Source of the DNA: Bacillota bacterium
GTDB taxonomy: Bacteria > Bacillota > Bacilli > Paenibacillales > NBRC-103111
Length of the DNA stretch: 30,647 nt
Direction: 5' to 3'
Assembly (NCBI GenBank): GCA_023393235.1
Contig: JAEWMH010000198.1
Span: forward strand, 1 to 30,647
Position 1 is the first letter of the stretch. Every line of letters starts with the position of its first letter. Positions 1-6,837 of the stretch are shown here, piece by piece. The notes beneath the pieces were generated by a model, which saw only the letters and a program-made list of their open reading frames with translations, was not told the DNA's origin and searched no databases. Made by a program: the position numbers and the translations under genes.

Positions 1-116
1 TGGATAACGCGCCATCCTTCTACATTAGGAGTTTTTTTCAGGTTTGACCAGGTGACGATGTTCAAATTAACCCATATTTAGGAATATTGGATAATTCCAT
101 GTTAGGTTTGACGCAT

Positions 117-140
117 CGCTAGTGCTCTCACCGCCGTTAG
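117..140 (-). repeat. Degenerate solo copy of the 24-nt intergenic module
   Basis: Read on the minus strand this begins CTAACGG and contains GTGAG at the same offset as the modules at 15842-16026. About 14 of 24 positions agree with the first of those modules. The second half has diverged. The rest of positions 1-177 holds no gene I can support. Confidence 0.3.
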
Positions 141-177
141 ATTTTTCGTGCGGCAGCAGCCCGCTCAAAATACCACA

Positions 178-211
178 AAAGCCGGCCCCCGCCATCCGGG
201 GAACCGGCTTT
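178..211 (-). terminator. Rho-independent terminator of the FAD oxidoreductase gene
   Basis: Read on the minus strand, AAAGCCGG and four C are followed by a short loop, then GGGG and CCGGCTTT ending in a short T run. It lies just after the stop codon of the minus-strand gene at 230-793. Confidence 0.6.
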
Positions 212-229
212 CTTTTCGCTAATCGCCTC

Positions 230-793
230 TTATGCCTTCAGCACATCATGATCCACATAACGCTCGCCGTTCAGGACGCTCAGCACCTCAATGGCTACCC
301 GCGCTCCGTCGCCTGCGGTAATGATGGTGTGCAGGCTGGTGCCTGCAGCAGCGCCTGCGGCGTACACACCCGGCACATTGGTTTGGCCGGTGGCATCGGT
401 AGCCACGACGGTTTTCACCCGCGGCTCAGTGCCCGGCTTGGTGCCGATGCCGGAGGCTTCCGCCAGATCGGTAGCCAGCCCGGTGGCAAGAATCACCTTG
501 GTTGCTTGATAGGACTCAGAATCCGTTTCAACAGTCAGTGTCTCGCCGTCAACGGTAATCTTCACGGCCTTGGCGGTAATGATCTCCGCACCGAATTTGG
601 CGGCCTGCTTTTTGCCGTTCTCCACCAGATCCGGACCGGTAATTTCATTTACGCCGTAATGATTTTCGATCCATGCGCGTTTGGTAATGCTTTGGTTGGC
701 GTCGATCACCAATGTTTTTTTGCCCGCCTTGGCTGCAAACAGCGCGGCGCTTGCGCCGGTGGGTCCTGCTCCGATAATCGCTACATCATACAT
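230..793 (-). CDS. Minimal FAD-dependent oxidoreductase, thioredoxin-reductase-like
   Basis: The 187-residue protein starts with an FAD-binding Rossmann motif (GAGPTGASAALFAAKAG, residues 8-24). It has a second glycine motif (ILATGLATD, about 101-109) and ends with the family's FAD-contacting segment (GVYAAGAAAGTSLHTIITAG). These are landmarks of the pyridine-nucleotide disulfide oxidoreductase family. Thioredoxin reductases are about 315 residues long; here the chain passes from the ATG motif almost straight to the C-terminal FAD segment. The NADPH-binding domain and the redox CxxC are therefore missing. It is probably a cytoplasmic flavoprotein, but electron donor and substrate are unknown. 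The ATG at 793 is preceded by a weak AAAGGA at slightly long spacing. It stands alone, with its own terminator. Confidence 0.8.
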   Translation of the reverse strand: MYDVAIIGAGPTGASAALFAAKAGKKTLVIDANQSITKRAWIENHYGVNEITGPDLVENGKKQAAKFGAEIITAKAVKITVDGETLTVETDSESYQATKVILATGLATDLAEASGIGTKPGTEPRVKTVVATDATGQTNVPGVYAAGAAAGTSLHTIITAGDGARVAIEVLSVLNGERYVDHDVLKA

Positions 794-1027
794 GAATATT
801 TCCGTCCTTTCCCCAGTCAGGTTTACAATGAAGTTCCTTTATATTGTAACAAACCCCGGAAGAAAAGCATAATAAACCGGGCATTCAGGGAAGGCAGGTC
901 AGAAAACCCGTTACCCTGAAATAACATGGTCCCTGTTATGGAAGTCTCCAAATCGGCAAAGCCGGTTTGCGGGCCTTCACTGACATTTCATCGGCTTTCG
1001 ATGCAGCAGGAACCGCGGCATGAGTGG

Positions 1028-1921
1028 CTATTCCAGGAAGGTTTCCACACTGGCCGCGGAGCGTTTTTCCTGAAGCCAGGTTTGGGACAGGGTAGAAATC
1101 TGCTGCTCCGAAAGGGTTTGGCGGATCTCCTCTTTCTTCTCCTCCAGGGTAGGCGTTGCCGCATCCTTGCGGTCGGTGGCCTTAATGACATGGAACCCAT
1201 GGCTGGTTTCCACCACACTGCTAAGCTCACCGGTCTTAAGGGCGAAGGCTGCAGTTTCAAAAGGCTCCTCCATCAATCCCTTGGGGAAAAAGTCCAGGTC
1301 CCCGCCGGCTTCCTTGGAAGCAGTATCAGTGGATTTTTCCTTGGCGAGAGCGGCAAAGTCAGCTCCGCCCTTCAGGCTGGCCAACACAGCGTCGGCTTCT
1401 TCCTTGGTAGCTACCAGGATGTGCGAAGCGCGGACCTGCTCGGGGGTTTTCAGGGAATCCAGATTGCTGTCGTAGTAGGTTTTGATCTCCTCATCCGTAA
1501 CCTTCACCTGAGGCTCCAGCAGCTTGCGCAGCTGTACCTGGACATGCATGTCCTTCTTCAGGGAGTCCAGGGTCATATTATAGGTAGCAAGAGCTTGTGC
1601 GAATTCCTCATCGGAACCAAAAGATTTCTTAATCTGCTCCATTTCTTTTTCCAGATCGGCATCGGAAACTTGAATGTTGGCCTTATCACTTTCCTGCTTC
1701 ACCAATTCCTCGCTGATCATGGTTTCCAGGGTCTGCGGACCGCCGGCCTTTACCATAGCGCTGTATAGCTGGGATTTCAGGATGGGGCTTCCGTTTACCT
1801 TGGCTACAGTATCATCCTCGGTTTTTCCGGGGGGATAAATAATGATATAAATAACAAGCGCTGCCAGCAGAACAAAGGAGGAAATCATCCAAATGCGGCT
1901 TATTCCTGATGTGTTTTTCAA
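1028..1921 (-). CDS. Membrane-anchored peptidylprolyl isomerase, PrsA/SurA type
   Basis: The 297-residue protein has one N-terminal membrane segment (about residues 10-29) and no lipobox cysteine, so it should be a signal-anchored extracytoplasmic foldase and not a classical PrsA lipoprotein. A SurA-like chaperone region (about 40-160) is followed by a parvulin rotamase domain. That domain opens with VRASHILVATKEEAD and contains GGDLDFFPKG and HGFHVIKATDRK. Family role: helping secreted proteins fold on the outer face of the membrane. The start is TTG at 1921, about eight bases after an AGAAGGGAT ribosome site. The first in-frame ATG (residue 12) would remove the basic residues before the membrane segment. 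The last 40 residues are charged and probably helical. A short hairpin at 950-968 may end transcription but has no T run. Confidence 0.85.
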   Translation of the reverse strand: MKNTSGISRIWMISSFVLLAALVIYIIIYPPGKTEDDTVAKVNGSPILKSQLYSAMVKAGGPQTLETMISEELVKQESDKANIQVSDADLEKEMEQIKKSFGSDEEFAQALATYNMTLDSLKKDMHVQVQLRKLLEPQVKVTDEEIKTYYDSNLDSLKTPEQVRASHILVATKEEADAVLASLKGGADFAALAKEKSTDTASKEAGGDLDFFPKGLMEEPFETAAFALKTGELSSVVETSHGFHVIKATDRKDAATPTLEEKKEEIRQTLSEQQISTLSQTWLQEKRSAASVETFLE

Positions 1922-2051
1922 AAGTGTAACATCCCTTCTCTAATTTAAAATGGTCGTCAGGCGGCGAATACGCCCGCAGAGTTTATTATGGGACGGCAAG
2001 CTGAATGATGCCTGAAGACAAGCTTAATACTACATTAATTTGCAGTTGCGA

Positions 2052-2080
2052 TTGAGAATCATTCTTACTAAAAATATATG
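2052..2080 (+). promoter_or_regulatory. Candidate sigma-A promoter for the CDGSH microprotein
   Basis: TTGAGA (2052-2057) and TATATG (2075-2080) are 17 bp apart. The -35 element lies inside the Fur-like box, which would allow direct repression. The AT-rich stretch at 2100-2130 offers alternative -10 sequences, so the exact start is uncertain. Confidence 0.4.
2053..2067. promoter_or_regulatory. Fur/PerR-type operator
   Basis: TGAGAATCATTCTTA matches the 7-1-7 Fur consensus TGATAATNATTATCA at 12 of 14 informative positions. The G at its second position is more Fur-like than PerR-like. It lies between the divergent foldase gene and the CDGSH microprotein, 84 bases before the latter's start. Confidence 0.5.
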
Positions 2081-2150
2081 ACTGTACAAAAGTAAGTACG
2101 AATGTTATTATTAGAAAAAAATAATTATAAATAAGATGGAGGTGCTCCTA

Positions 2151-2228
2151 ATGGGTAAATGCGCATGCGGCAACACCAAAAACAGCTCTGGGAACTGTGA
2201 CGGCTCCCACGCCAAAAAAGACAAGTAA
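2151..2228 (+). CDS. 25-residue CDGSH-type iron-sulfur microprotein
   Basis: Translation gives MGKCACGNTKNSSG followed by NCDGSHAKKDK. The ligand set of CDGSH proteins (mitoNEET type) is all present: Cys4, Cys6, Cys16 and His20 in the order C-x-C-x9-C-D-G-S-H. In known family members this loop binds a [2Fe-2S] cluster. Two points are unusual. The gap between the second and third cysteines is nine residues where eight is usual, and the conserved Pro is replaced. The rest of the fold is absent, so the protein is little more than the cluster-binding loop with a basic tail. A strong GGAGGTG ribosome site sits seven bases before the ATG and a good terminator follows, so it looks like a real single-gene unit. 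Iron regulation is suggested by the upstream Fur-like box. Confidence 0.75.
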   Translation: MGKCACGNTKNSSGNCDGSHAKKDK

Positions 2229-2280
2229 GGGCAGGCTCCCGCGAGGAAATCGCGGACGGACTTATTTAATTAGGAAGAGA

Positions 2281-2317
2281 AAATCTTCCGGGGGGGTGCC
2301 CTCCGGAGGATTTTTTT
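2281..2317 (+). terminator. Rho-independent terminator of the CDGSH microprotein
   Basis: AAATCTTCCGG and CCGGAGGATTT form an 11-bp stem with one G-T pair around a G-rich loop. Seven T follow. Confidence 0.85.
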
Positions 2318-2344
2318 ATAACTAAAAAATATTCTCCCGAAAAT

Positions 2345-2373
2345 TTGTAATGCTGTCCGCAATGTGGTATGAT
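2345..2373 (+). promoter_or_regulatory. Promoter of the cold-shock gene
   Basis: TTGTAA (2345-2350), a 17-bp spacer, then TATGAT (2368-2373) preceded by TGG, an extended -10. Transcription should start near 2380, leaving a leader of about 130 nt before the start codon. Confidence 0.6.
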
Positions 2374-2402
2374 GATTTCAACGATATGGAAACCTGAATT
2401 CA

Positions 2403-2469
2403 CATAATGGCAAAGGTTATCTATCTCAATCATAACCTTTTCCTATTATGCGGATTTTTTATTTTTAGG
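2403..2469 (+). promoter_or_regulatory. Structured 5' leader of the cold-shock gene (attenuator or cold-sensing hairpin)
   Basis: CATAATGG (2403-2410) pairs with CC-T-ATTATG (2442-2450), and AAAGGTTAT (2412-2420) pairs with ATAACCTTT (2432-2440). The result is a stem of about 17 bp with small bulges. A T-rich stretch follows (CGGATTTTTTATTTTTA), as in an intrinsic terminator, yet the coding region starts only 43 bases later. Long structured leaders are typical of csp mRNAs. Confidence 0.55.
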
Positions 2470-2511
2470 AATAAGTAGGCCATATTGAACAAACTTTTTG
2501 GAGGTAATACC

Positions 2512-2712
2512 ATGCAAACAGGTACAGTTAAATGGTTCAACGCAGAAAAGGGCTTCGGTTTCATCGAAGTTGAAGGCGGCAACGATGTATTCGTTCACTT
2601 CAGCGCTATCGTTGGCGAAGGCTTCAAGACTTTGGACGAAGGCCAACGCGTTGAGTTCAACGTAGTTCAAGGCAACCGCGGCCCGCAAGCCGAAAACGTT
2701 GTTAAGCTGTAA
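2512..2712 (+). CDS. Cold-shock protein, CspA/CspB family
   Basis: This is a 66-residue single cold-shock domain, the usual length. It has the RNA-binding motifs RNP1 (KGFGFI, residues 13-18) and RNP2 (VFVHF, about 27-31), the opening TGTVKWFNAEKG, and the ending GPQAENVVKL. Such proteins bind single-stranded RNA and DNA and act as RNA chaperones, often cold-induced. The ATG at 2512 follows TTGGAGGTAA by a few bases. An in-frame extension upstream to 2485 lacks a ribosome site. The gene has its own promoter, structured leader and terminator. Confidence 0.95.
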   Translation: MQTGTVKWFNAEKGFGFIEVEGGNDVFVHFSAIVGEGFKTLDEGQRVEFNVVQGNRGPQAENVVKL

Positions 2713-2726
2713 GATCTGACGATCAT

Positions 2727-2773
2727 AGCTGCTCCTTAGCCTTAATGGTTGGGGGCGGCTTTTTATTTTTTTT
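2727..2773 (+). terminator. Rho-independent terminator of the cold-shock gene
   Basis: AGCTGCTCC pairs with GGGGCGGCT through two G-T pairs, followed by a long T-rich run interrupted by one A. Confidence 0.8.
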
Positions 2774-2822
2774 CCTCGATTTAGTCCGCAAAAGATTATC
2801 CACAAAGCCAGGAGGGATATTC

Positions 2823-3032
2823 ATGTATTCACGGAATAAATGGAGGGAAGAGATTCCCTGCGAGGCAACAGCTGTTTGGGTGTGCTCGAACGAGGATTGT
2901 ACGTGCTGGATGAGGAACAACTTTTCGTTTGAATCCATTCCAACATGCTGGAAATGCCAATCTCCAATGACAAGCGGCACCAGACAGCTTCCTCCGATTC
3001 ACAACAATAACCCGGAGATGAAGGGCAGATAA
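2823..3032 (+). CDS. ydjO: YdjO-type cold-inducible zinc-ribbon protein
   Basis: This 69-residue protein carries the pattern of the YdjO family: VWVCSNEDCTCWMRNNFSFE, then PTCWKCQSPMTSGTRQLP. Pairs of cysteines (C..C.C in the first half, C..C in the second) suggest a small zinc ribbon. Bacillus subtilis YdjO is known as cold-inducible; its molecular role is not established as far as I know. The ATG at 2823 follows AGGAGGGATATTC. The gene sits about 110 bp after the cold-shock gene on the same strand, with a terminator between, so it either depends on read-through or has an unseen promoter. A terminator follows. Confidence 0.85.
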   Translation: MYSRNKWREEIPCEATAVWVCSNEDCTCWMRNNFSFESIPTCWKCQSPMTSGTRQLPPIHNNNPEMKGR

Positions 3033-3051
3033 TGAGATCCAACCATAACGC

Positions 3052-3082
3052 AAGCGGCGGACCCAGTCCAGCCGCTTTTTTT
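3052..3082 (+). terminator. Rho-independent terminator of the YdjO-type gene
   Basis: AAGCGGC and GCCGCTT form a perfect 7-bp stem around a 12-nt loop, followed by T residues. Confidence 0.85.
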
Positions 3083-3320
3083 ATGCAAAAAAAATCTTGT
3101 AAGGTACATATTCATCAGGGTAAAAATCGGAAAGGAGGGCAGCTTTTAGGAATTGACCACCTTAATAACCATTGTTAAAAAACTGTACACATTTTGTGTG
3201 TAAACTTATATCACAAGTTCCCACTTTTATGATAATCTATGAAGCAATAAATCATTTTTGTCCTCGCTGGGGAGACGTTTGTTTGTTAATGACGGAACAA
3301 AAGGGGGATTAAATAATTAT
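3083..3320. other. Non-coding region upstream of the liv operon with a small dyad
   Basis: No gene is visible. TACACA (3186-3191) and TGTGTA (3197-3202) form a perfect 6-bp dyad with a 5-bp spacer, a candidate operator. TATGAT at 3228-3233 could be a secondary -10. I could not identify a CodY site with confidence. Confidence 0.35.
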
Positions 3321-3349
3321 TTACAACCCGCGACACATGATGTTATAAT
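3321..3349 (+). promoter_or_regulatory. Promoter of the liv operon
   Basis: TTACAA (3321-3326), a 17-bp spacer, then a consensus TATAAT (3344-3349) preceded by TGT, an extended -10. The predicted start near 3356 gives a short leader before the livH ATG at 3385. Confidence 0.75.
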
Positions 3350-3384
3350 TACTCACACATTCCTAACATACGAGAGGTGTACTA

Positions 3385-4284
3385 ATGGAATATTACATTC
3401 AACAGATCATCAATGGTCTGTCGGTGGGAAGCATTTACGCACTCATCGCTTTGGGCTATACCATGGTTTACGGCATTATTAAGCTGATCAACTTCGCACA
3501 CGGCGACGTGTTTATGGTAGGCGCCTTCGCAGGCCTCTATATTGCCAAGGGTTTGGATCAATATAATCTCCCCCCTGTTGTTGTGTTCCTCGTTGCTTTG
3601 ATATTCTCCATGGCCTTCAGTGCAATTCTCGGCATGGTCATCGAACGGATTGCGTACCGTCCTCTGCGGAACGCATCGCGGATTTCCATCCTGATTACGG
3701 CAGTAGGCGTATCCTTCCTTCTGGAGAACGGCGGCATCTTTATTGTCGGGCCGCAGCCTAAGGGCTTCCCTGAGATCATCGCCAAGAAGCAATTTGAAAT
3801 TCTGGGCCTGCAGATTGATTCCAACCAAATTATGATTCTGCTGATTACCGTTCTGCTGATGGTTGTGCTGCAATACATTGTCCAAAAGACTAAAACAGGC
3901 AAGGCCATGCGCGCCGTATCCTTCGATATGGAAGCAGCCCGCTTGATGGGGATTAATGTGGACCGGACCATCTCCTCCACCTTTGCCATCGGCTCCGCAC
4001 TTGCTGCAGCAGCCGGCGTTATCTTCGGCATGACGTACAATTCCGTTGACCCGCTGATGGGCATGCTTCCGGGCCTGAAGGCCTTCGTTGCCGCCGTTTT
4101 GGGCGGAATCGGCAGCATTCCCGGCGCACTTGTAGGCGGCTTGCTTCTGGGAACCGTGGAAACTGGCGTTTCCTCCGTAGGCTACTCCATGTGGCGTGAC
4201 GGCGTTGCCTTCGCTGTGCTCATCCTCATTCTTATTTTCAAACCCTCCGGTTTGTTCGGCAAGAACATCCGGGAGAAAGTGTAG
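3385..4284 (+). CDS. livH: Branched-chain amino acid ABC transporter permease LivH
   Basis: This 299-residue polytopic membrane protein has the LivH opening IINGLSVGSIYALIALGYTMVYGI and the LINFAHGD signature. It also has AVLGGIGSIPGALVGGLLLG near the end, typical of the permease loop that contacts the ATPases. About eight hydrophobic segments are visible. With LivM it forms the channel for leucine, isoleucine, valine or related amino acids. It is the first gene of a five-gene operon. An AGAGGTGT ribosome site precedes the ATG. The next gene starts on the base after its stop codon. Confidence 0.95.
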   Translation: MEYYIQQIINGLSVGSIYALIALGYTMVYGIIKLINFAHGDVFMVGAFAGLYIAKGLDQYNLPPVVVFLVALIFSMAFSAILGMVIERIAYRPLRNASRISILITAVGVSFLLENGGIFIVGPQPKGFPEIIAKKQFEILGLQIDSNQIMILLITVLLMVVLQYIVQKTKTGKAMRAVSFDMEAARLMGINVDRTISSTFAIGSALAAAAGVIFGMTYNSVDPLMGMLPGLKAFVAAVLGGIGSIPGALVGGLLLGTVETGVSSVGYSMWRDGVAFAVLILILIFKPSGLFGKNIREKV

Positions 4285-5271
4285 GTGCCGGCCATGCTGA
4301 AAGCAGCAAAACCCTTTGCCTCCATGCTGGTTGGCTGTCTCGTCGTCTTCTTTATCTTCCAGGTGCTGGTGTCCGGCGGAACATTGAATGATGTGGCCGA
4401 AACCACCCTGATCCTCATTTGTATCAATATCATCCTCACCGTATCGCTAAACCTCATTAACGGTTTTACCGGACAATTCTCTCTGGGCCATGCCGGTTTT
4501 ATGTCCATCGGTGCCTATACGTCAGCCATCCTTACATTGGACTTCGACTGGGCATTTCCGCTGGCGATTGTAGCCGGAGGAACTGTAGCTGCCCTGTTCG
4601 GATTGCTCATAGGCTTGCCCACCCTCCGCCTGAAGGGCGACTATCTGGCGATTGCCACCCTTGGACTCGGGGAGATCATCCGGATCGCCCTGCTGAATAC
4701 GGAATATGTAGGCGGCGCGTCGGGTTTGAGCGGAATTCCTGCCAAAACAACCTGGGGATGGGTATTCCTCTTTACCGTTATCACGGTTATTGTGATCCAG
4801 AACTTCGTACGCTCCACCCACGGCCGGGCCTGTATTGCCATTCGCGAGAATGAGATTGCAGCCGAATCCATGGGGATCAATACCACGATTTACAAGGTTA
4901 TCGCCTTTGTTATCGGGTCCTTCTTCGCCGGTGTGGGCGGAGCGCTGTATGCCCACAAGTTCTACGTCATTAACCCCACCAGCTTTAACTTCCTGAAATC
5001 CTTCGAAATCCTGGTTATGGTTGTGTTGGGGGGCCTGGGCAGCACCACGGGAGCCATTGTTGGAGCAATTGCGCTCACCATGATCTTCACCCTGCTGCAG
5101 GATTATCCCGAATTGCGTATGATCATTTACTCCCTGGCGCTGATTATTATGATGATCTTCCGTCCGGGCGGCATGATGGGCAACAAGGAATTCAATTATA
5201 AATTCATAACCAAATGGTTCCGGAAGAAAGGAGCGAATGTCCATGACGGCGACATCTCTAGCGCTTCTTAA
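4285..5271 (+). CDS. livM: Branched-chain amino acid ABC transporter permease LivM
   Basis: The 328-residue membrane protein carries the LivM signature NLINGFTGQFSLGHAGFMSIGAY (residues about 55-77) and VVLGGLGSTTGAIVGAI near the end. It partners LivH in the membrane channel. The GTG at 4285 directly follows the livH stop and lies nine bases after GGGAG, which favours it over the ATG at 4294 (spacing 18). The 3' end overlaps livG by about 29 bases, so the two are probably translationally coupled. Confidence 0.93.
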   Translation: MPAMLKAAKPFASMLVGCLVVFFIFQVLVSGGTLNDVAETTLILICINIILTVSLNLINGFTGQFSLGHAGFMSIGAYTSAILTLDFDWAFPLAIVAGGTVAALFGLLIGLPTLRLKGDYLAIATLGLGEIIRIALLNTEYVGGASGLSGIPAKTTWGWVFLFTVITVIVIQNFVRSTHGRACIAIRENEIAAESMGINTTIYKVIAFVIGSFFAGVGGALYAHKFYVINPTSFNFLKSFEILVMVVLGGLGSTTGAIVGAIALTMIFTLLQDYPELRMIIYSLALIIMMIFRPGGMMGNKEFNYKFITKWFRKKGANVHDGDISSAS

Positions 5272-6022
5272 TGTCAAACAGGCCAGCCGTACCTTTGGCG
5301 GTCTGAAGGCCTTGACCGACGTTTCCCTGTATCTGAATGAAGGTGAGCTCATTGGGCTGATCGGCCCCAACGGTGCAGGCAAAACCACCTTATTCAATCT
5401 GCTGACCGGTGTATACGAGCCTTCCGAAGGACAGGTACTGCTCTCCGGCGAGTCCATCGGAGGTATGAAGCCTTATAGAATCAACTGGAAAGGTGCAGCC
5501 CGCACTTTCCAAAATATCCGGTTGTTCGGAAACATGACGGTGGAGGAGAATGTAAAAATCGCCTTCCACCAGCATGCCAAGCACAGCGTATGGACCACCT
5601 TCCTGAGACTGCCCGGATTTTTCAAGGGCGAGCAGGAAATTACCAAGGAAGCGCTGAATCTGCTCAAAATTTTTAAGCTGGACCATATGAAGGATGAGCT
5701 GGCCAAAAACCTAAGCTACGGCAACCAGCGCCGGCTGGAGATTGCCCGTGCCTTGGCTTCCCGGCCCAAGCTGCTGCTGCTGGATGAGCCGGCCGCCGGT
5801 ATGAATCCCAATGAAACCGAAGAGCTGATGCATCTGATCCGTTGGATCCGGGAGGAATTTAATCTGACCATCCTCCTGATCGAGCATGACATGGGCCTGG
5901 TTATGGGTGTGTGCGACCGTATTTATGTACTGGACCGGGGTATGCTGATTGCCAACGGCACGCCGGAGATGATCCGCTCGAATCCGAAGGTAATCGAGGC
6001 ATACTTGGGACAGGAGGCTTAA
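5243..6022 (+). CDS. livG: Branched-chain amino acid ABC transporter ATPase LivG
   Basis: This 259-residue ABC ATPase has Walker A (GPNGAGKTT), a LivG-type signature (LSYGNQRRLEIARAL), Walker B (LLLLDEPAAGMN) and the switch histidine (IEHDMG). The PAAGMNP variant is characteristic of LivG over LivF. I place the start at the ATG at 5243, nine bases after AAAGGAG. The ATG at 5237 is only three bases from that site. It energises the LivHM channel together with LivF. Confidence 0.93.
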   Translation: MTATSLALLNVKQASRTFGGLKALTDVSLYLNEGELIGLIGPNGAGKTTLFNLLTGVYEPSEGQVLLSGESIGGMKPYRINWKGAARTFQNIRLFGNMTVEENVKIAFHQHAKHSVWTTFLRLPGFFKGEQEITKEALNLLKIFKLDHMKDELAKNLSYGNQRRLEIARALASRPKLLLLDEPAAGMNPNETEELMHLIRWIREEFNLTILLIEHDMGLVMGVCDRIYVLDRGMLIANGTPEMIRSNPKVIEAYLGQEA

Positions 6023-6026
6023 TTTC

Positions 6027-6734
6027 ATGCTGAAGGTTGAAGACATCAATGTGTATTACGGAGCCATCCATGCGCTCCAGGGGATTAGTCTGGAGGTGCT
6101 GGAGGGAGAGATCGTCACCCTGATCGGTGCCAACGGAGCAGGCAAGTCCACCCTGTTGAAAACCCTGTCCGGCTTATTGAAGCCGAAAACCGGAGACATC
6201 AAATTCCTGGGCAAATCCATCGCCGGGCAGTCGGCTACCTCCATCGTGATGCAGGGACTGATCCATTGTCCTGAAGGCCGCCGGGTATTCGCCAATATGA
6301 CCGTAGAGGAAAACCTGGAATTGGGTGCCTACCTGCGCAAGGATCATCAGGAGATCAAGAAGGATATGGAAGGTGTATACGAGCGTTTCCCACGGCTGCT
6401 TGAACGCAAAAAGCAGCAGTCCGGTACCTTATCCGGTGGAGAGCAGCAAATGCTGGCTATTGGCCGGGCCCTGATGTCCCGTCCCAAGCTGCTGCTGCTG
6501 GATGAGCCCTCCATGGGGCTTGCACCGCTCCTTGTTCAAGACATCTTCCGCACCGTCGAGGAAATCAACAAACAAGGCACCACGGTTTTGCTTGTAGAGC
6601 AAAACGCCAATCAGGCCTTGAAGATTGCCCACCGTGCCTATGTGCTGGAAACCGGCAATATCGTATTGTCCGGCAATGCTGCAGAGCTGTCCCAATCCGA
6701 GGAGATCAAGGCAGCCTATCTAGGCGGCCACTAA
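6027..6734 (+). CDS. livF: Branched-chain amino acid ABC transporter ATPase LivF
   Basis: This 235-residue ABC ATPase has Walker A (GANGAGKST), the HCPEGRRVFANMTVEENLELGA segment typical of LivF, the signature LSGGEQQMLAIGRAL, and Walker B (LLLDEPSMGLAP). It pairs with LivG as the second nucleotide-binding subunit. The ATG at 6027 lies four bases after the livG stop, with GGAGG nine bases upstream inside the livG end. Confidence 0.94.
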   Translation: MLKVEDINVYYGAIHALQGISLEVLEGEIVTLIGANGAGKSTLLKTLSGLLKPKTGDIKFLGKSIAGQSATSIVMQGLIHCPEGRRVFANMTVEENLELGAYLRKDHQEIKKDMEGVYERFPRLLERKKQQSGTLSGGEQQMLAIGRALMSRPKLLLLDEPSMGLAPLLVQDIFRTVEEINKQGTTVLLVEQNANQALKIAHRAYVLETGNIVLSGNAAELSQSEEIKAAYLGGH

Positions 6735-6837
6735 GCAACCATTTCCCAAAAAGTGAAGCAAGAGGCGAATGAAACGTGCCCCAGACACGTTCAGAATATA
6801 CAATCCATCATTAATAGGAGAAGGAAGGGAATCAAAC

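Noticed and set aside
122..919. 265-codon plus-strand frame over the first gene
   Set aside because: It is antisense to the FAD oxidoreductase, crosses that gene's terminator, and has no recognisable domain or ribosome site.
950..968. Hairpin AAATCGGC-AAA-GCCGGTTT as terminator of the foldase gene
   Set aside because: The stem is short with a G-T pair and no T run follows on the minus strand, so it is mentioned only as a possibility in the gene entry.
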